DNA from: Tetrahymena elliotti 4EA
Lineage: Eukaryota > Ciliophora > Oligohymenophorea > Hymenostomatida > Tetrahymenidae
Direction of reading: 5' to 3'
NCBI GenBank assembly: GCA_000231825.2
Contig: JH720386.1
Span: 124,001 to 188,000, forward strand
Length of the DNA: 64,000 nt
Below are positions 26,410 through 38,971 of the stretch, piece by piece. The notes under the pieces are model-generated. The model worked only from the letters and a program-made list of their open reading frames with translations. It had not been told where the DNA came from and searched no databases. Each line of letters begins with the position of its first letter. Positions within the stretch are counted from its first letter, which is position 1. Made by a program: the position numbers and the translations under genes.

Positions 26410-29400
26410 TCATTATTTTGTTTTATTTACAGTGTTAATCATTTTCCATACATCTAATATTTATTTTGGGTTGTCTGAATTTTTTATTTTTTCTGCCCAA
26501 AACTCAAATGAGCGTTCCTTCATCAAATTATCTAAGTTGTTGCTTGACGAATCTTTTAATTCTTAGCTAATTTTCTTTTGCTGATGAGAAATTTATAAGT
26601 TTTGTGAGGAATTTTAATCATCTACATCTTTGACTATACTATATACTTACTTTTTAAAATGCATTCCACTGTATGTTTTTTTTTATTTAGGTTATTAGCT
26701 CTCATCTAGAATTATATTGCCTGTATTAAATTCTGTTTAGCTCAATTACTTGTTGTGTTATTCTTCTGAGGAGTTTACTTATTTTAGTACTAAACTGTTA
26801 TTTTTCATGTGCTAAATTGTATTTGGATTTTTCTAAATATACTAAGGTTACTTGGCAGGAGATTAAGTGTTTTCAGAACTTTGTTGTTTCACACTTTTAT
26901 AGAGAAGTTATTACATTTCTTGAAGTGTCTTCTTATTCTCATTTTTAGAATTATGAGAATAATCATCAAATATTCTTTTCAACTCTTATTAGACAATCTT
27001 TTAATTTGGCGATTATGTGATTTTGTTACTTTTTTTTAATTCAACAGCCATACTTTTTTATAAATTTTACTGCATCTGCTATTAGTGTTACTAGTTTTTA
27101 ATGTAGCTTCCTTTCATTGGTGATTGAGAATTGGAAATATTTTTACTCTTTTCTTAGCTTAGTGATTTATTGAGTTTATCTTTAGGTTACTTTTAGGTTG
27201 TTTTATTTTAAGAATAACTGCTTTACCAATTAGATTCATCATAAGCTTCAGTAACAGCACGTTCTGGTGTTTTAGATAAAAACTTTTAGCTATTGTTTTG
27301 TAAAAGCTTTGATTATGACATAGTAGATTTAGCTTATAATCTTTAATTCAAATCATTGAGAGCAGCAATCAAATTCATTTCATCTTATTCTGCTTCTATT
27401 CCTTAGATATCTTATGCTTAATTGTGGACTTAACTTTGAGAAACTAAATCTTACTAAACATAAGAATTAGAATAGTTATTTTAAGCTTAAGGTTAGTTAA
27501 GATAGCTATTAGACTTATACTCATCTATGATATTTTCTTATTAATCGTGTCCATCATTAAATCTTTCTTAGAGTTGATTTTCTTCATTATCGTATTAGAT
27601 CTCTTCCTCTAAATTATTATCAGATACTCTATTGAATAATTGTTATTGTTACTAATTATCTTCCAATTTAACCAAAGATTAATTATTAGATTTATTAGAA
27701 ATGTTAATTCCTAAGTGGCTTTAAATCTTTTCTAAAAGCTGTTATCCATTAAATGTGATTCCATTATAATCTATTGAGTTAGATTACTTTTATTATCCCT
27801 TCATTTCTTAGGAAGGGTGCTTTTTGGTACTTTTCTAGTTGCTCTCTTAATTTTATAGCTACTCATTTAAATTAACTGGGATAATCAAGCTATCATCCTC
27901 TTAATTAACATAATTTCCACTTTTCTAAGTTTAATTTGAAGGAAATTCTTGTTATACTTACAAAGAAAAAGTCTTTGTCTCACTAAATTTAGGAGTATTT
28001 GATTTGGCACTTGTTTAGAATTACTTTTAGTTTTGTAAAATATGGTCTTCAATTTAAATATTTTAATTTTTAGTATGATTTTCAGCATATTTAGTAGAAA
28101 ATGTACCTTTTTCTTAAAGAGATTGATTTCCTTTTTGTTAACTTTTATTAATGACTTGTTTAATCTTTTCTAAATCAGTTTCTACTTTAATATCTTTTTT
28201 AACAGTTGTTTATTTCTTTATAGGAGTGAATGGCTTGTTCTATTTTTCTTGGTTAGAGTAAGTTGAATTATTTGGTCTTTTTAAGTGAGATGATGAATTA
28301 ATATTAGACTCATTAATTGGAGAGATATTAATATTTTTATTAGGTTTTGGTATCTTTTCAGTAGTCATAGATTTATCTTAATTAAACGATTTATCATAAT
28401 TTATTGATTTATCATGATCTACTTTAGTTATTTTAGAAATAGGTGAATGCTATTTATTTTAAATTTGACTTAAAGCTTGGAATTATTTCACTATTGACTC
28501 TCTACTACTTATAACAGGGGGAACATTATTGTTTTTTGTTAAATTAGAGTTACTATTTGTCTTATTTTACTTTGTTTAACTAAGAGTGCTACTTAACTTT
28601 AATTCATTCTATTTGTGTTTTTAAGATTCAGGTATGGGATATAATTCATTTAGATTAGCATTATTATTGTTGATGCTGCCTATGTTTGCTTATTTAGAAA
28701 CTTAACTCTCATTTTAGTTGTAACTTTAATCATTTTTTTAATATTCGATGTGCTCTGAAGAATATAGCTATGATGTAGAGTTAATATCAGTTTTGAAAAT
28801 AACTAAAGAACTTCTTTAATTAGCTTCACTATTTGAGACATCGTTATCAAATTAATTTTTTAAACTATTTTGCTTGATTTTATGTAGAGGAGAACTTGAA
28901 TTCTTTCCTTGCATTTCACTAATAGATTTTCTCAGGTCATTCTTGATTTTTCTCAAAGGAGAAGTTCTTTCATTAACCTTTACAGGAGAGTTACTACTTG
29001 ACGAATTTTATTTTCTAAGGATGGCATTCAAATTAATAGAATTAGCATTTTAATGAGTAGACTATTTCATATCTTATTATTCATTTTATGATTAACTTTA
29101 GCTACCCAAAAGCTGTTCAACTATATTGCTTTCTTTTTTCTTAAGTTAATCTAATTATGAACCTGTTAATAAATTATTTTTAATCTAGCCACTATTTAAG
29201 ACATAACTTGATGTTTCAGGTAAATTATGTATACCTCCATAAATATTTTAACTAGTAAAAGCATTAGAATCAGAAGATTCCCTATTTTATTTATTTTAAG
29301 CAAAGTTTAACTAGGGTTAGCTTTTTTCAAGGAAACTGTTAGTTTCTTTGATAGTAAGTGGTTCTCCAAAAGAATTACTATTAAGCAATAGATTTGAGTT

Positions 29401-32238
29401 TGTTTGATCTTCTCTTTTTTAAGGAGACCAAGCCCTTTTATCAAAATATTTTTATGATTTTTTTACTGCTTCGTTATCACTTTAATTTTATTCTTCTTCT
29501 TCAATAATGTCATTTTAATTATTCAGTTATTCATGTTAGTCTTGATTTTGATAAAATTCGTTTTAAATATTATTTTATTATTCAAGTGGTTTTTTGCTTT
29601 CATATAAATACTAATTATTATTATCTACTTGCATCTAAATTCTCTCATCCAACTCTAATAGTTTTTGGCCTACTTGTGTTTAATGGTCTTTATATTCAGA
29701 TAGTTATTTCTCTATCATAGCTTCGTTTCTTAGCAAATCATTAATTGTAATTCCAATATTCTTAGTAGAGTCTTCATTCTTTTTCTTTATTTCTTCTATT
29801 TAAGTGTTTATTGTCAATAACCTCTTTTGGAAAACTTCCTTTTTGTAACTCACCAGATCTGCACCTTGATTTTCTTTTGAGATAGATTCTTCTGCTAACT
29901 AATTGTTTAATGTGTTGGTTGTTAGGATAGGTTATTTAATGATGCTTTTAAGCTAATCGACAGTATTTCTAAGCTGAATTTAGGCATTTTTGTATTCGCT
30001 AGTAGAAGAATTATTTTCTTATTTGTTGGGAGAAATATTTGTTTTAGAAATGACATCTGTGTAACTGTTATTTGTATTTTTTATCAGGGAAGTATTATTC
30101 TGTTAATTAATGTTATCTTCTTGTTAATTTTATTATTATTCTTAATTTTTATTATTTTTTTAAGAGTCCGTCTTTTTTTCCGGTGTTTGTAAAATACTCA
30201 AGTGACTAGCTAAAGGAGAGTCGTTACTGTGAAGAAGTTATTCAATTTTCTCCTTTTTTGTTGTTAAGCTAGGTTTGACAACAGCGTTTATTTTACTAGA
30301 ATTAGTATCATCTTATTCTGATTAGTTGTATTTAGATTCGACAGGGGCATTATCATTTAGTTAATTGCTGCTTTAGAAGCAATAGAAGGAATTAAGGCTT
30401 GGTACTTTTTAAATTGTTGAAGTAAGCAATGTTTAAGGTGTTGAATTTTGAGGATAGTAATTTATTTACTAATTAGCCTAAGCTGCTAATGGGCTAGTGC
30501 TAATTATCTAAGGTTATCTATTAACCTAATTATTATAATTTTTAAGATTAGAAGGATAGTTTTAGTTAAATTAAGTGGTGAATGTGTTGCCTGAGGGGTT
30601 TGATGATGGAAATTAATTATTTTTTTGAGAATTATTTTAAAGCATTTGGATAGCTTGTTAATCTTAGAAATTTTATAACGAAACTATAGAGGGAAATTCA
30701 GTTATTGTTTGATTTAAATTTTATTAATTTATTTAATATTGGTGATTCATAGGGTGATTAGGGGGTATGTTAATAATCACCTTCTAAACTGGCTTATATT
30801 CAGCTGGTTTAGTTAAAGATATGTAAGGTTTGATAGTAGTGTAAAGCTTTTCTGGAGATTCAACTCTTTCTTTTTCAAAACTTTTATTATTCTATCTTAA
30901 AGGTGAAACTGATTGACTGCTCTAAATCTAAAATGAAAGAGGCTATATTTGTGAGCTTTAAATAGCCTAAAACTAATGATTATTAATTCTAGTAATTTGA
31001 GAATTTTTTATACTAGTTGGAGCTGTTGGCAACATTGGTGGCAAGATATTGCTGATTGGAGATATATTACTTTATTAACCAGAAACTTGACTATCTAAAT
31101 ATCCACTTGAAGTTTTATTTAAAAGAGGTTTTTAAGATATTTTTTTGAGAGGATTTTATGGAATGTCTTTTTCATCTTTTGCATTCATGATTTTGCCATA
31201 CTATGATATTTTAATGTTCAGAAGCTATGATCTTGCTTAATTTAAGGAGTTACTTCTATATTCATTACTTTTGTGTAAATCAGTTGTACCTGTACTTTAT
31301 TGTTTAGAAAAACTAATTTTAGAAGGTGGAGTAAAATTTCTGTCATTATGCTAGCCAGAAAGAGTGAGAGCAGTTGCAAAAAAAGGTGGTTGAAAGTTTG
31401 TTTAAACAGGAGTCATTTGCCCTACAGTTTATATTTGCTATTGGTTATTTTCTTATGTATAATTCATAGTATTGTTTATATTACTATTTTATAATTATTA
31501 TTGGCTGTTATGAAAGGGAGCATAAACATTTGAAGATTGAATGGGTGTGATATTTCTTTATTAATTATTTTCTGTTTAATTTACTAAGTTAGTGCTTATT
31601 GCTCTTCTATCTACAACTGGGGTAATTCCTATTGCTTATTATTATCTAGGTGAATTCTGGTTGTTACTGCTCTTAACATTGTTAGGAGCATTTATTCCAA
31701 CAACAAATTGTTGATTTAATGAACCTAAATTTTAAATATCTTATTGGTAACCACTATGGAATAAATTATAATTTGGTGTGTTTGGAGACTTCTAAATTAA
31801 ACCTCCATTTTATACATGGCTTATAACTATGCTATTGCTTGCTTTGTTGTAATTTTAAATATTTTCAATTGAATTAACTAATGCTGGTACTTAAACCACA
31901 TCTGGAGTAACACTTCGACTGTTTTTTTCTTTTTATTTTTTTAAAGAAATTTAAAAGTTACAATTTTGTTAAGATTAATGTTTTACTCTTGATTCTTTGT
32001 ATAGGGTCTAAAGGAATCTAAGTTGGTATTAATAAAGGCTAAACAATAGCAGGAGGAGTTTATATTTAAATGCAATTGCTATGATTCATTGAATAAATGC
32101 TTGTAACTTCTGAAGGAGCTTGTTCCTAATCAATAGTCAAAAAAGAAAGTTTTTATAATACCTAATAAATTGCATTCAAAAATAGAAATAAATTACATCT
32201 CCCATATTAGGAAGTTGTTGCGTTGTCTTGTTAAGCAT
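26410..32238 (-). CDS. Large Q/N/S-rich coiled-coil protein, 1899 aa, three exons
   Basis: Minus-strand exons 32238-32197, 32125-31987 and 31928-26410 (introns 71 and 58 bp, GT..AG) join in phase to 1900 codons ending at TGA 26412-26410. The first exon is only 14 codons (MLNKTTQQLPNMGD). The frame is coding well upstream of the internal ATGs at 31188 and 31416, which is why the split start was chosen. Most of the protein is Asn/Gln/Ser/Lys-rich and disordered, with repeated SSPL/RTSPLR-like serine-proline patches. A region at about residues 720-830 has the heptad pattern of a coiled coil (KRLLTINTQIEEIKKKNED). No catalytic or known binding domain is seen. It may be a scaffold or cytoskeletal protein, but that is only composition-based inference. 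Confidence 0.85.
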
Positions 32239-34766
32239 GAAACTCTCTAAGTAGTATCTTGATTAAAAGTTATTCTGCTTGATTTTTAGACGAAATTTTT
32301 ATTTTAATTTAGTTTTATTAGATTAGTTGAATACACTTTAATTACAAAAATTTTTTAATGAATGAATGTAGGAGTTAGACTATGGTATTAATATTTTGAT
32401 AAATCAATAAATTAATAAATTACATAATAAAAGATAAAGCAAATAATATTGTTAAAAATTAAAAAATTAAATGAAAAAGCAAAAGCTAATAAAAATTTAC
32501 AATTTTCTGTTAATAGGCACAGGGAAGTATTCGTTGATTACTATTTACGAATAGATTATAATTAAATGGTAAAATTTTAATATATTTTTTTAAATTTGTT
32601 TATCATCATCAAAATTATGATAATATCATATCATATCCACTTATTCTTTCCAATCAAAAACATACTACACATTTTCCTTCATCTTTTAACAATTTAATAT
32701 TCATATGCATACCCATCAAAAAAATATCACTTCATTACATATTCAAACTTATAATTGAAATATCCCAATTTTTATCATGAATTGGCTTACATAACCTTAC
32801 ATTTCTTATTTTCTAATTTATTTTTACCATTCATAATATTGATTTTTTTAGAAAATAATAGAAGAAATTATCTAACGAAATAATTAAAAATCCAATTAAT
32901 TATTTTGAATAATTTCAGTTAAAAGCTAAAAAAATAATTTATTTTTATAAAAATATTTTATTCATACATTATCTTTTTAAAAAGTTTTAAAATTTCTTTT
33001 TTTGAGTTACTGTTTTATTCAAAGGAACTTATGATTATGCAATATGTTACCATTGCTTTAGAACTTTAAAATAATATGTTATTATTTTCTAACTAACAGT
33101 TTTTATAAGAGTACTTTTTATTCTTAGTAGGGAAATTTTATTTTGACAAGATTATTTTTTTTGCTATGATACCTTTTATGTCGAACAAAGTTCTTATCAA
33201 ACTTTTTTTCTAAAAAAACATATTATTGTATGTGGCTATATTGAAATAAGAATCTAAAAAATTATTTAGAAAACTTGAGAGATTACTGGAAAGTTTTTTA
33301 TATGAAAGAAATCTTGAAAGTAAAGACTAATTTCTTATTGAAAAAAAGATATTAATATAAAAGAAATAGTTATTTTTAATTAATAATAGTTAATAAATCA
33401 AATGTTTTTTTATTTAAATAATAAAAGTCATCATTTTAGATAATTAGAAGCAACCAATATTCTTTTTTTTTAAATTTTCTAAAATATAGTTAATAGAAAT
33501 TTTTTAAAAGCTTTACTTCCTCTAAATGCATTTATTATTTTTTTTAATAATATTTTAATCTAACTTATTTAATGATAACCTAATGTTTTTAACTGAATTA
33601 AAAATTAATGATTTTAATTTAAAAAAATTTTAATAACAGCATATTTCTAATAAATCATCAAGTACTAAATTCAATTAAGAATAGATATAATTTTGATGAT
33701 TTAAAGAGTATTTTCAGGATTCTTTTCATAATTTAGACTACATTTAAGCATTACTAAGAAAGGATTATTTAATTGCTTGTATTAAATTAAAAATTAATTT
33801 TTGTGTTAATTAAAGACTAATTAGTATTTAACTTTATAAATACGTCTATTTTTATTGATAATAGTAAATGATTGTCTATATTATTTTAATTAAATTTGAT
33901 CGCTTTTTAATATAAAAAACAAATCTACTTCTAATGTTTACATGCAACATTTTAAATGATAAAGACAACCATTGAAATAGAATTTTGACATATGCATTTT
34001 TAAAATATTTAAGATTTGATGAGCTAAATTCTTTGCCAAATTTAAGGGCAAAAGCTCTATAAAAAAAAGTAATTTACCTTTTTATTTCAAGAGTAAATAA
34101 TAATATATGAACATAGAGATTGAGATTTTGATACTTTTAAAAAAAGCATGTATTTATAAATAATTATCGCTTAAAATTAATTAAAATTTTGATAGACAAA
34201 TCTAATATTTACAATTTCATCTTATTAGAAATGCTTAATGAAAAAAATTAGTAAAAATGGAAGATTATTCTAAAAACTTGTAAAAATTAAATAACTGATT
34301 AATATGGAGAAAACAAATATGTGGGTTTAAGGTTTGGCAATTAAATACTCTAAGAATCTTGGTAGATTTAGTGATAAAGAGGAATCATAAAATGAATAGT
34401 CCAGATAGAAAAAAAGTAGCAGAAGTAAAGAAAATATAAAAAAAAGGTATCACATATTTTATTAGCCAGAATGATCTAGTTAAATGATTAAATTTGATTT
34501 ATTTGTTATTGATAACAAATAAAAAAATATAAAAAGGAATATGCATACATAAAAGGAAATAATTATTGTTTGATAAATGAAATTGATAGTTTCAATCATT
34601 TTATCAAATTTGATAGAACTCGATATGAAATATAATTGTTTAAGAAGGCCGAAATTTATAATATTCAGCGGGTTCTTGTTAATTTTTGATAAGAATTAAT
34701 ATAAATATCCTCACTATAATCAAGTTTTTGTAATAACACAAAGGCAAATTATAATAATTAATTAAA
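32239..34766. other. Intergenic between divergent genes, extremely AT-rich
   Basis: About 2.5 kb separating the minus-strand gene ending its 5' side at 32238 and the plus-strand gene at 34767; both promoters should be here. No motif recognised. A weak 56-codon frame at 34304-34474 is listed separately. Confidence 0.55.
34304..34474 (+). CDS. Possible small ORF or unplaced exon (56 aa)
   Basis: ATG 34304 opens a 56-codon frame in the ciliate code to TGA 34472-34474. It begins MEKTNMWVQGLAIKYSKN and continues with a Lys/Ser/Gln-rich stretch, which looks more protein-like than the surrounding DNA, and a GTATCA donor-like site lies near its end. Because TGA is the only stop and G is scarce, open frames of this length arise by chance here, and no downstream exon could be joined. 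Confidence 0.25.
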
Positions 34767-35323
34767 ATGAGCAAATATGTTTGTCGCAAATCGAATTAAT
34801 TGCCAGTACCTAGCAGCTCAGTTAAAAGCATCATCGAATTGCTCTAAGAAAATGTTGAGGAGCTTTAGAGCTGGACGAATGTGCAATCTAATCAGTTTTC
34901 ATGGCTTCCAATATGCTTAAAAGATGAAGCAAATGGCTTAAAATTTGAAGTTGAGACTGACTAAAAGATGTTTAACTTTTCAAAAAAAAGAGGCAATTTT
35001 ATATGGCACAAGAATATAAATCTACCACCAATATCGATTTCTAATATGCAAAAGGCTAGCCTGATCAATGTTAATGACTTGATGGCCTTCTGTATTAGCG
35101 TAAAGGGCATCGACAGTGGTGTAATAAGACAGGTTGACCTTCGTGGAAGTGGTGTTAGTATAAAGAGCTTCAAGCATAAAAAAGTTGTATTTAACCATTT
35201 GAGAATTGAAGAAACATCATATAATAATAAAGAAGTATACTATCTATTTATTTATTTGATACATATTTGGGAAAGGTGATAGTGGAAATTAAGTTAGTGA
35301 GAACTAAGATTAAAAATGGCTGA
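34767..35323 (+). CDS. Compact hypothetical protein, 171 aa, probably two exons
   Basis: ATG 34767 begins MSKYVCRKSNQLPVP. Exon 34767-35234 and exon 35276-35323 join in phase 0 across a 41-bp GTATAC..AAAG intron to give 171 residues ending VIVEIKLVRTKIKNG and TGA 35321-35323. If the intron is not removed, the frame ends at TGA 35277-35279 with 170 residues and a hydrophobic tail; the spliced version looks more natural. The gene uses more G and C and fewer Asn/Gln codons than its neighbours and lacks low-complexity sequence, as expected for a compact folded domain (alternating hydrophobic strands in the C-terminal half). No family is recognised. Short standard-code frames overlapping it on the other strand are shadows. 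Confidence 0.75.
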
Positions 35324-36116
35324 GTTTGGTATTTTGAATGTATTTTTTGGATGATTTAGATAAAATATAAAAAATAGCTATTGATTGTTTGATGATGAGT
35401 GGAGGATTTTAATGTTAATCAAAAATTGAAGGATTTTCTTTATTTGCTTAGCTTTTTGTTAGATTACTGTTTGTACATAAATAAAAAGGGTAAAATCTAG
35501 TTCAAAAAGAAAATAAATAACTGCTTAGAGCGGTATAATTTTGGGTTAAAAGACAAAATAAATGACATAATTGTTGAACTATGAAAAAGGCTTTAAATAT
35601 TTGAAAAGAATGCATTAAATAAATAAAAAAGAAGCTAAGATATGGTTCTAAAAAAAAGATTTGATTCCTGCATTTAACATAGAGAGTAAAAATAAGCAAA
35701 AGGCTCTGAAAATATAAGAAATATTCATGCATAAATTAGTTTTAAGGAAACTTTAAAAACAAACAAACAAATACAAAGAAAGCAATCGACCTATTTATTA
35801 AAATATCTATCTATCTATCAATCAAACAAATTAAACAAATCAAAATGATCAAATCAATCATTTAATTAAATTTCTTCTAACTCTGAATATTAAATTTTAC
35901 CTATTTAATTGGGAGAAAGAAGAAAATTATAATAAAAACTTCCCCTCTTTTCCTTAGTTACTTAACTTAATTTTCATTGAAAATTTTAACTTATTATTAG
36001 CTAAATTCCATTGATTTAATTAATCTGTCATTTTGTTATTTGTTATATATTAGATCGGAGGATTATTCTACTTAGTAATTGTCATCTTTTCTTCCACTGA
36101 TACTACCATATCCAAA
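35324..36116. other. Intergenic, AT-rich with short ATCT/ATCA repeats
   Basis: No supported coding frame. Short tetranucleotide patterns (CTAT/CAAT units, about 35793-35860) lie upstream of the gene at 36117. Confidence 0.55.
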
Positions 36117-38056
36117 ATGCAGCTAGAAAAATCTGGCTAGAAGTAGATAACCAAAAATTCGTTGTAGATGACTCCTTTATAGATTATTGTTTCATCTCCA
36201 CTTCATGTTGAAGCTAGGAAGAAATCCTATTAACATAGAGTAACTTATTAACACCCTCAAAATAAGACCCATATATTTATCTATTACATTTTTAATAATA
36301 AATTATTATCTAGTCCACTCACTACTCTCTCATCGACCCTTTTTTGCCCGATTTTCTCTTTAGAAAGCTTTATGTGTCTAATCAGAAAGTGGGAGAGTAC
36401 CATGAGATTAAAGACACATCCGAAGACATGTATTTATATTTTACCGCATAAAATATCAGACACAAGGTTGCTTTTAATCACAATTTGATTGCTATCTTTT
36501 ACAGATTTGATTAAAATTCTTTTTGTAAAAATGAGCTTTTTTTAATTTTTTTTTGTAAAAAAATAGATTCTTCACCCTTTCTTTCTAAGACTGAAATTCC
36601 CAAAAGTGATTCATCTATATTATAATCAAAAAATTATCCCTGGCTCACCTAATGTAAAAAATAATTGCAATTAAATTAAAAAATAAGTTTGCTGGGTGTA
36701 ACAGAGGAAAACTTTTTTTGCAAAATTTAATTATCTCAAAAGCAAAAATTAATCTAACTATTTTTAAAATTATTGCTTTTAATTCCCCCCTATGTTACAT
36801 TAAAGCTTCCCCAACTCTTATTTTGAATGACTAAAATACAAAGATATTCAATTCACCAAAAAAATAAAATATTATAGATCAAAGATCTACTCTTCTCTAT
36901 CCAGCAACAACTCTATAAGTCATATTATGAAAACACTCTTTAATAAACTCTTCAACACCAAAAAGAATAAAAATATGGACAATAAAATGTCTCGATCGAA
37001 AGCCCCAATTGCTACGAAGATGAAGAAAATGAAGAAATGGCTGATAAGCCACAAGCCTACACCTTTTTAGAAGAAGAAGCTTTTGAAGACATTGAAGATT
37101 CTGCTTCTAAATTCTAAGAAAGACAAGAATAAGTCTTTGGAAACAAGCTATTAATCCTTCAAATCATGATACCAGTAGAGAGACAAAATTTAACTAAAAT
37201 AAATAAGATAGAATCCTTCTTATAATTAATTAAAAGCAAGGCAGTAGGCTTCACATTCTATAGTCAATATATCCCTTCTCACTTCTCTCCTATAGATTCT
37301 AAAGTAAAAATTCTCATTATAATCAACTATTTACCTTATTAATTACTCTCTTCTTCTTTACTTTTCACATCTCCTATTTGTTAAATTATTATCTATTTCT
37401 CCCTCCCTCTCTCCCACTTTACTTCTCTATTGTTTACTTCCTACTTCCCTTTCCTTTTTCACTTTCACTTTCCCTTTCCTTTTTCAATTAATTAATTAAT
37501 TACTACAGTTGCTTTCAGTGTTATGTTTTATCTTGTTAACACTTACTTCAATTAACTTCTATTTTACATCAATACATCTAGTTCATCTCATTATTATATA
37601 TTTAGCTAATCAATTTAATATTTATTTTTATAGGAAGAAACCAAACAGGCATACACATAAATATATAATTAATTAAGTTCTATTAAGTTCAATATGTTCT
37701 TTGGTGGCAATAAATCTATTCACTCACACATTAGAGTCTAAAAGAAAGGTGACATACCTAGGGATGCCACCATGCTATCTGTAGACTAAGAGACTGATGG
37801 ACCTTTCCATCAATCCATTTATTCTCTTGATGTAGAAAATCCTGAAGTCAGAAAAACTCTCATCAAGGTAAAAGCCGTAAAACCTCTTTCAAACCTTCCT
37901 GAATAAGAGTAAAATCATCAAATCGCTAACGTGAAACCTTTACATAGAATTGAGAAAGATCTACTTGCTTTGGCGGATGCATATGTAAGAGGCAGCCCTA
38001 ATTATATTATATTTTATAACTTTGATTAATCTGATGATACAGAAGATACAATTTGA
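36117..38056 (+). CDS. Hypothetical protein, five exons, about 345-359 aa
   Basis: Exons 36117-36239, 36368-36524, 36567-36653, 36885-37132 and 37634-38056 join with matching phases to 345 residues ending at TGA 38054-38056. The fourth donor is uncertain: GTCTTT at 37133, or the more canonical GTAGAG 42 bases later, which adds 14 residues. The N-terminal part contains VGEYHEIKDTSEDMYLYFTA and a hydrophobic-aromatic stretch, the middle is acidic (EDEENEEM, LEEEAFEDIEDSA), and the C-terminal 120 residues (from MFFGGNKS) are mixed and look folded. No known domain or membrane segment is recognised. The intron at 37133-37633 contains a long pyrimidine-rich tract. If the last ATG (37694) were a separate gene it would give 120 residues, but the acceptor at 37633 and the in-phase join favour one gene. 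Confidence 0.65.
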
Positions 38057-38971
38057 TTTTTGCTTCGCTCAGCAACATCTCATATTTTAATCATTAATTA
38101 TATTACAAATATTACTTATAAAAAAATACAAAATGAAAGAAAAACTACAAATATTTATTAATTTAAATGAATTTCAATAATTCAAAATTTAACTAATTAA
38201 TTAAATAATCAACCAACCTACCTATCAAACTATATTTATACATAGTAAATATCAACCAACCAACCAATTAATTAATTTAACATCTGTAAAATTAGAAACG
38301 ATTAATTAATTAACTAATTATTATTAATAAATTCTCTTAAATTATACTAAATAAAATAAATAAGAAAGTACTCGTAACTAACTAAAATATTCAATTTACT
38401 AATTTAACGATAATCACTCAATGAATAAAATAGTATTATTTAATTATAATAAAATTATATAAATAAATATATCAAACAAAAAAACCCATTAATTAATTTA
38501 ATATTTTGTCTTTATTTATTTTCTTTATTATTGTAAATAATTTTTATATAAAAAAATTCATCGTAAAGTATTTAATTTATTTTTATTCTTTATTCTATTA
38601 TTTGCTCATTAAATCCTAAATCAAAAACATTCTATTTTATCAGAAATTCTTTTTCATTATTAGTTTTTTTACTGATATTTTTATTTGTATTTTGAAAATA
38701 GATTATTATATCTTTACTAAATTTTGATTTGGAGAAAATAAAAAGAAGAAATCAATTAGTTAACCAAGTAAAATCAGTAAATAATTTAGTTTAGAAAAAA
38801 CAATAAAACAATAATAATTATATTGAATCACAAACCTTTCAGCTGTATATTTAATAAGAACTCTCTCTGAGCTCCATTTGTATGCCTTACAGTGTGACCC
38901 TTCATGAATTATTTTAAAAATTATCTTGATTCAAATTTATTTTCTTTGTGAATTATTTTTATTTATTGTGG
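38057..38971. other. Intergenic between convergent genes, AT-rich
   Basis: AT-rich with ATTA and AACC short tandem units (about 38200-38300). No coding frame or RNA gene recognised. Confidence 0.6.

Noticed and set aside
34961..35173. Minus-strand ORF opposite the compact orphan gene
   Set aside because: The plus-strand frame has a proper start, a plausible intron and better codon use; the minus frame is its mirror.
37694..38056. Separate 120-aa gene starting at ATG 37694
   Set aside because: A TTTATAG acceptor at 37633 and an in-phase join to the upstream acidic exon favour it being the last exon of the five-exon gene, though a separate gene is not excluded.
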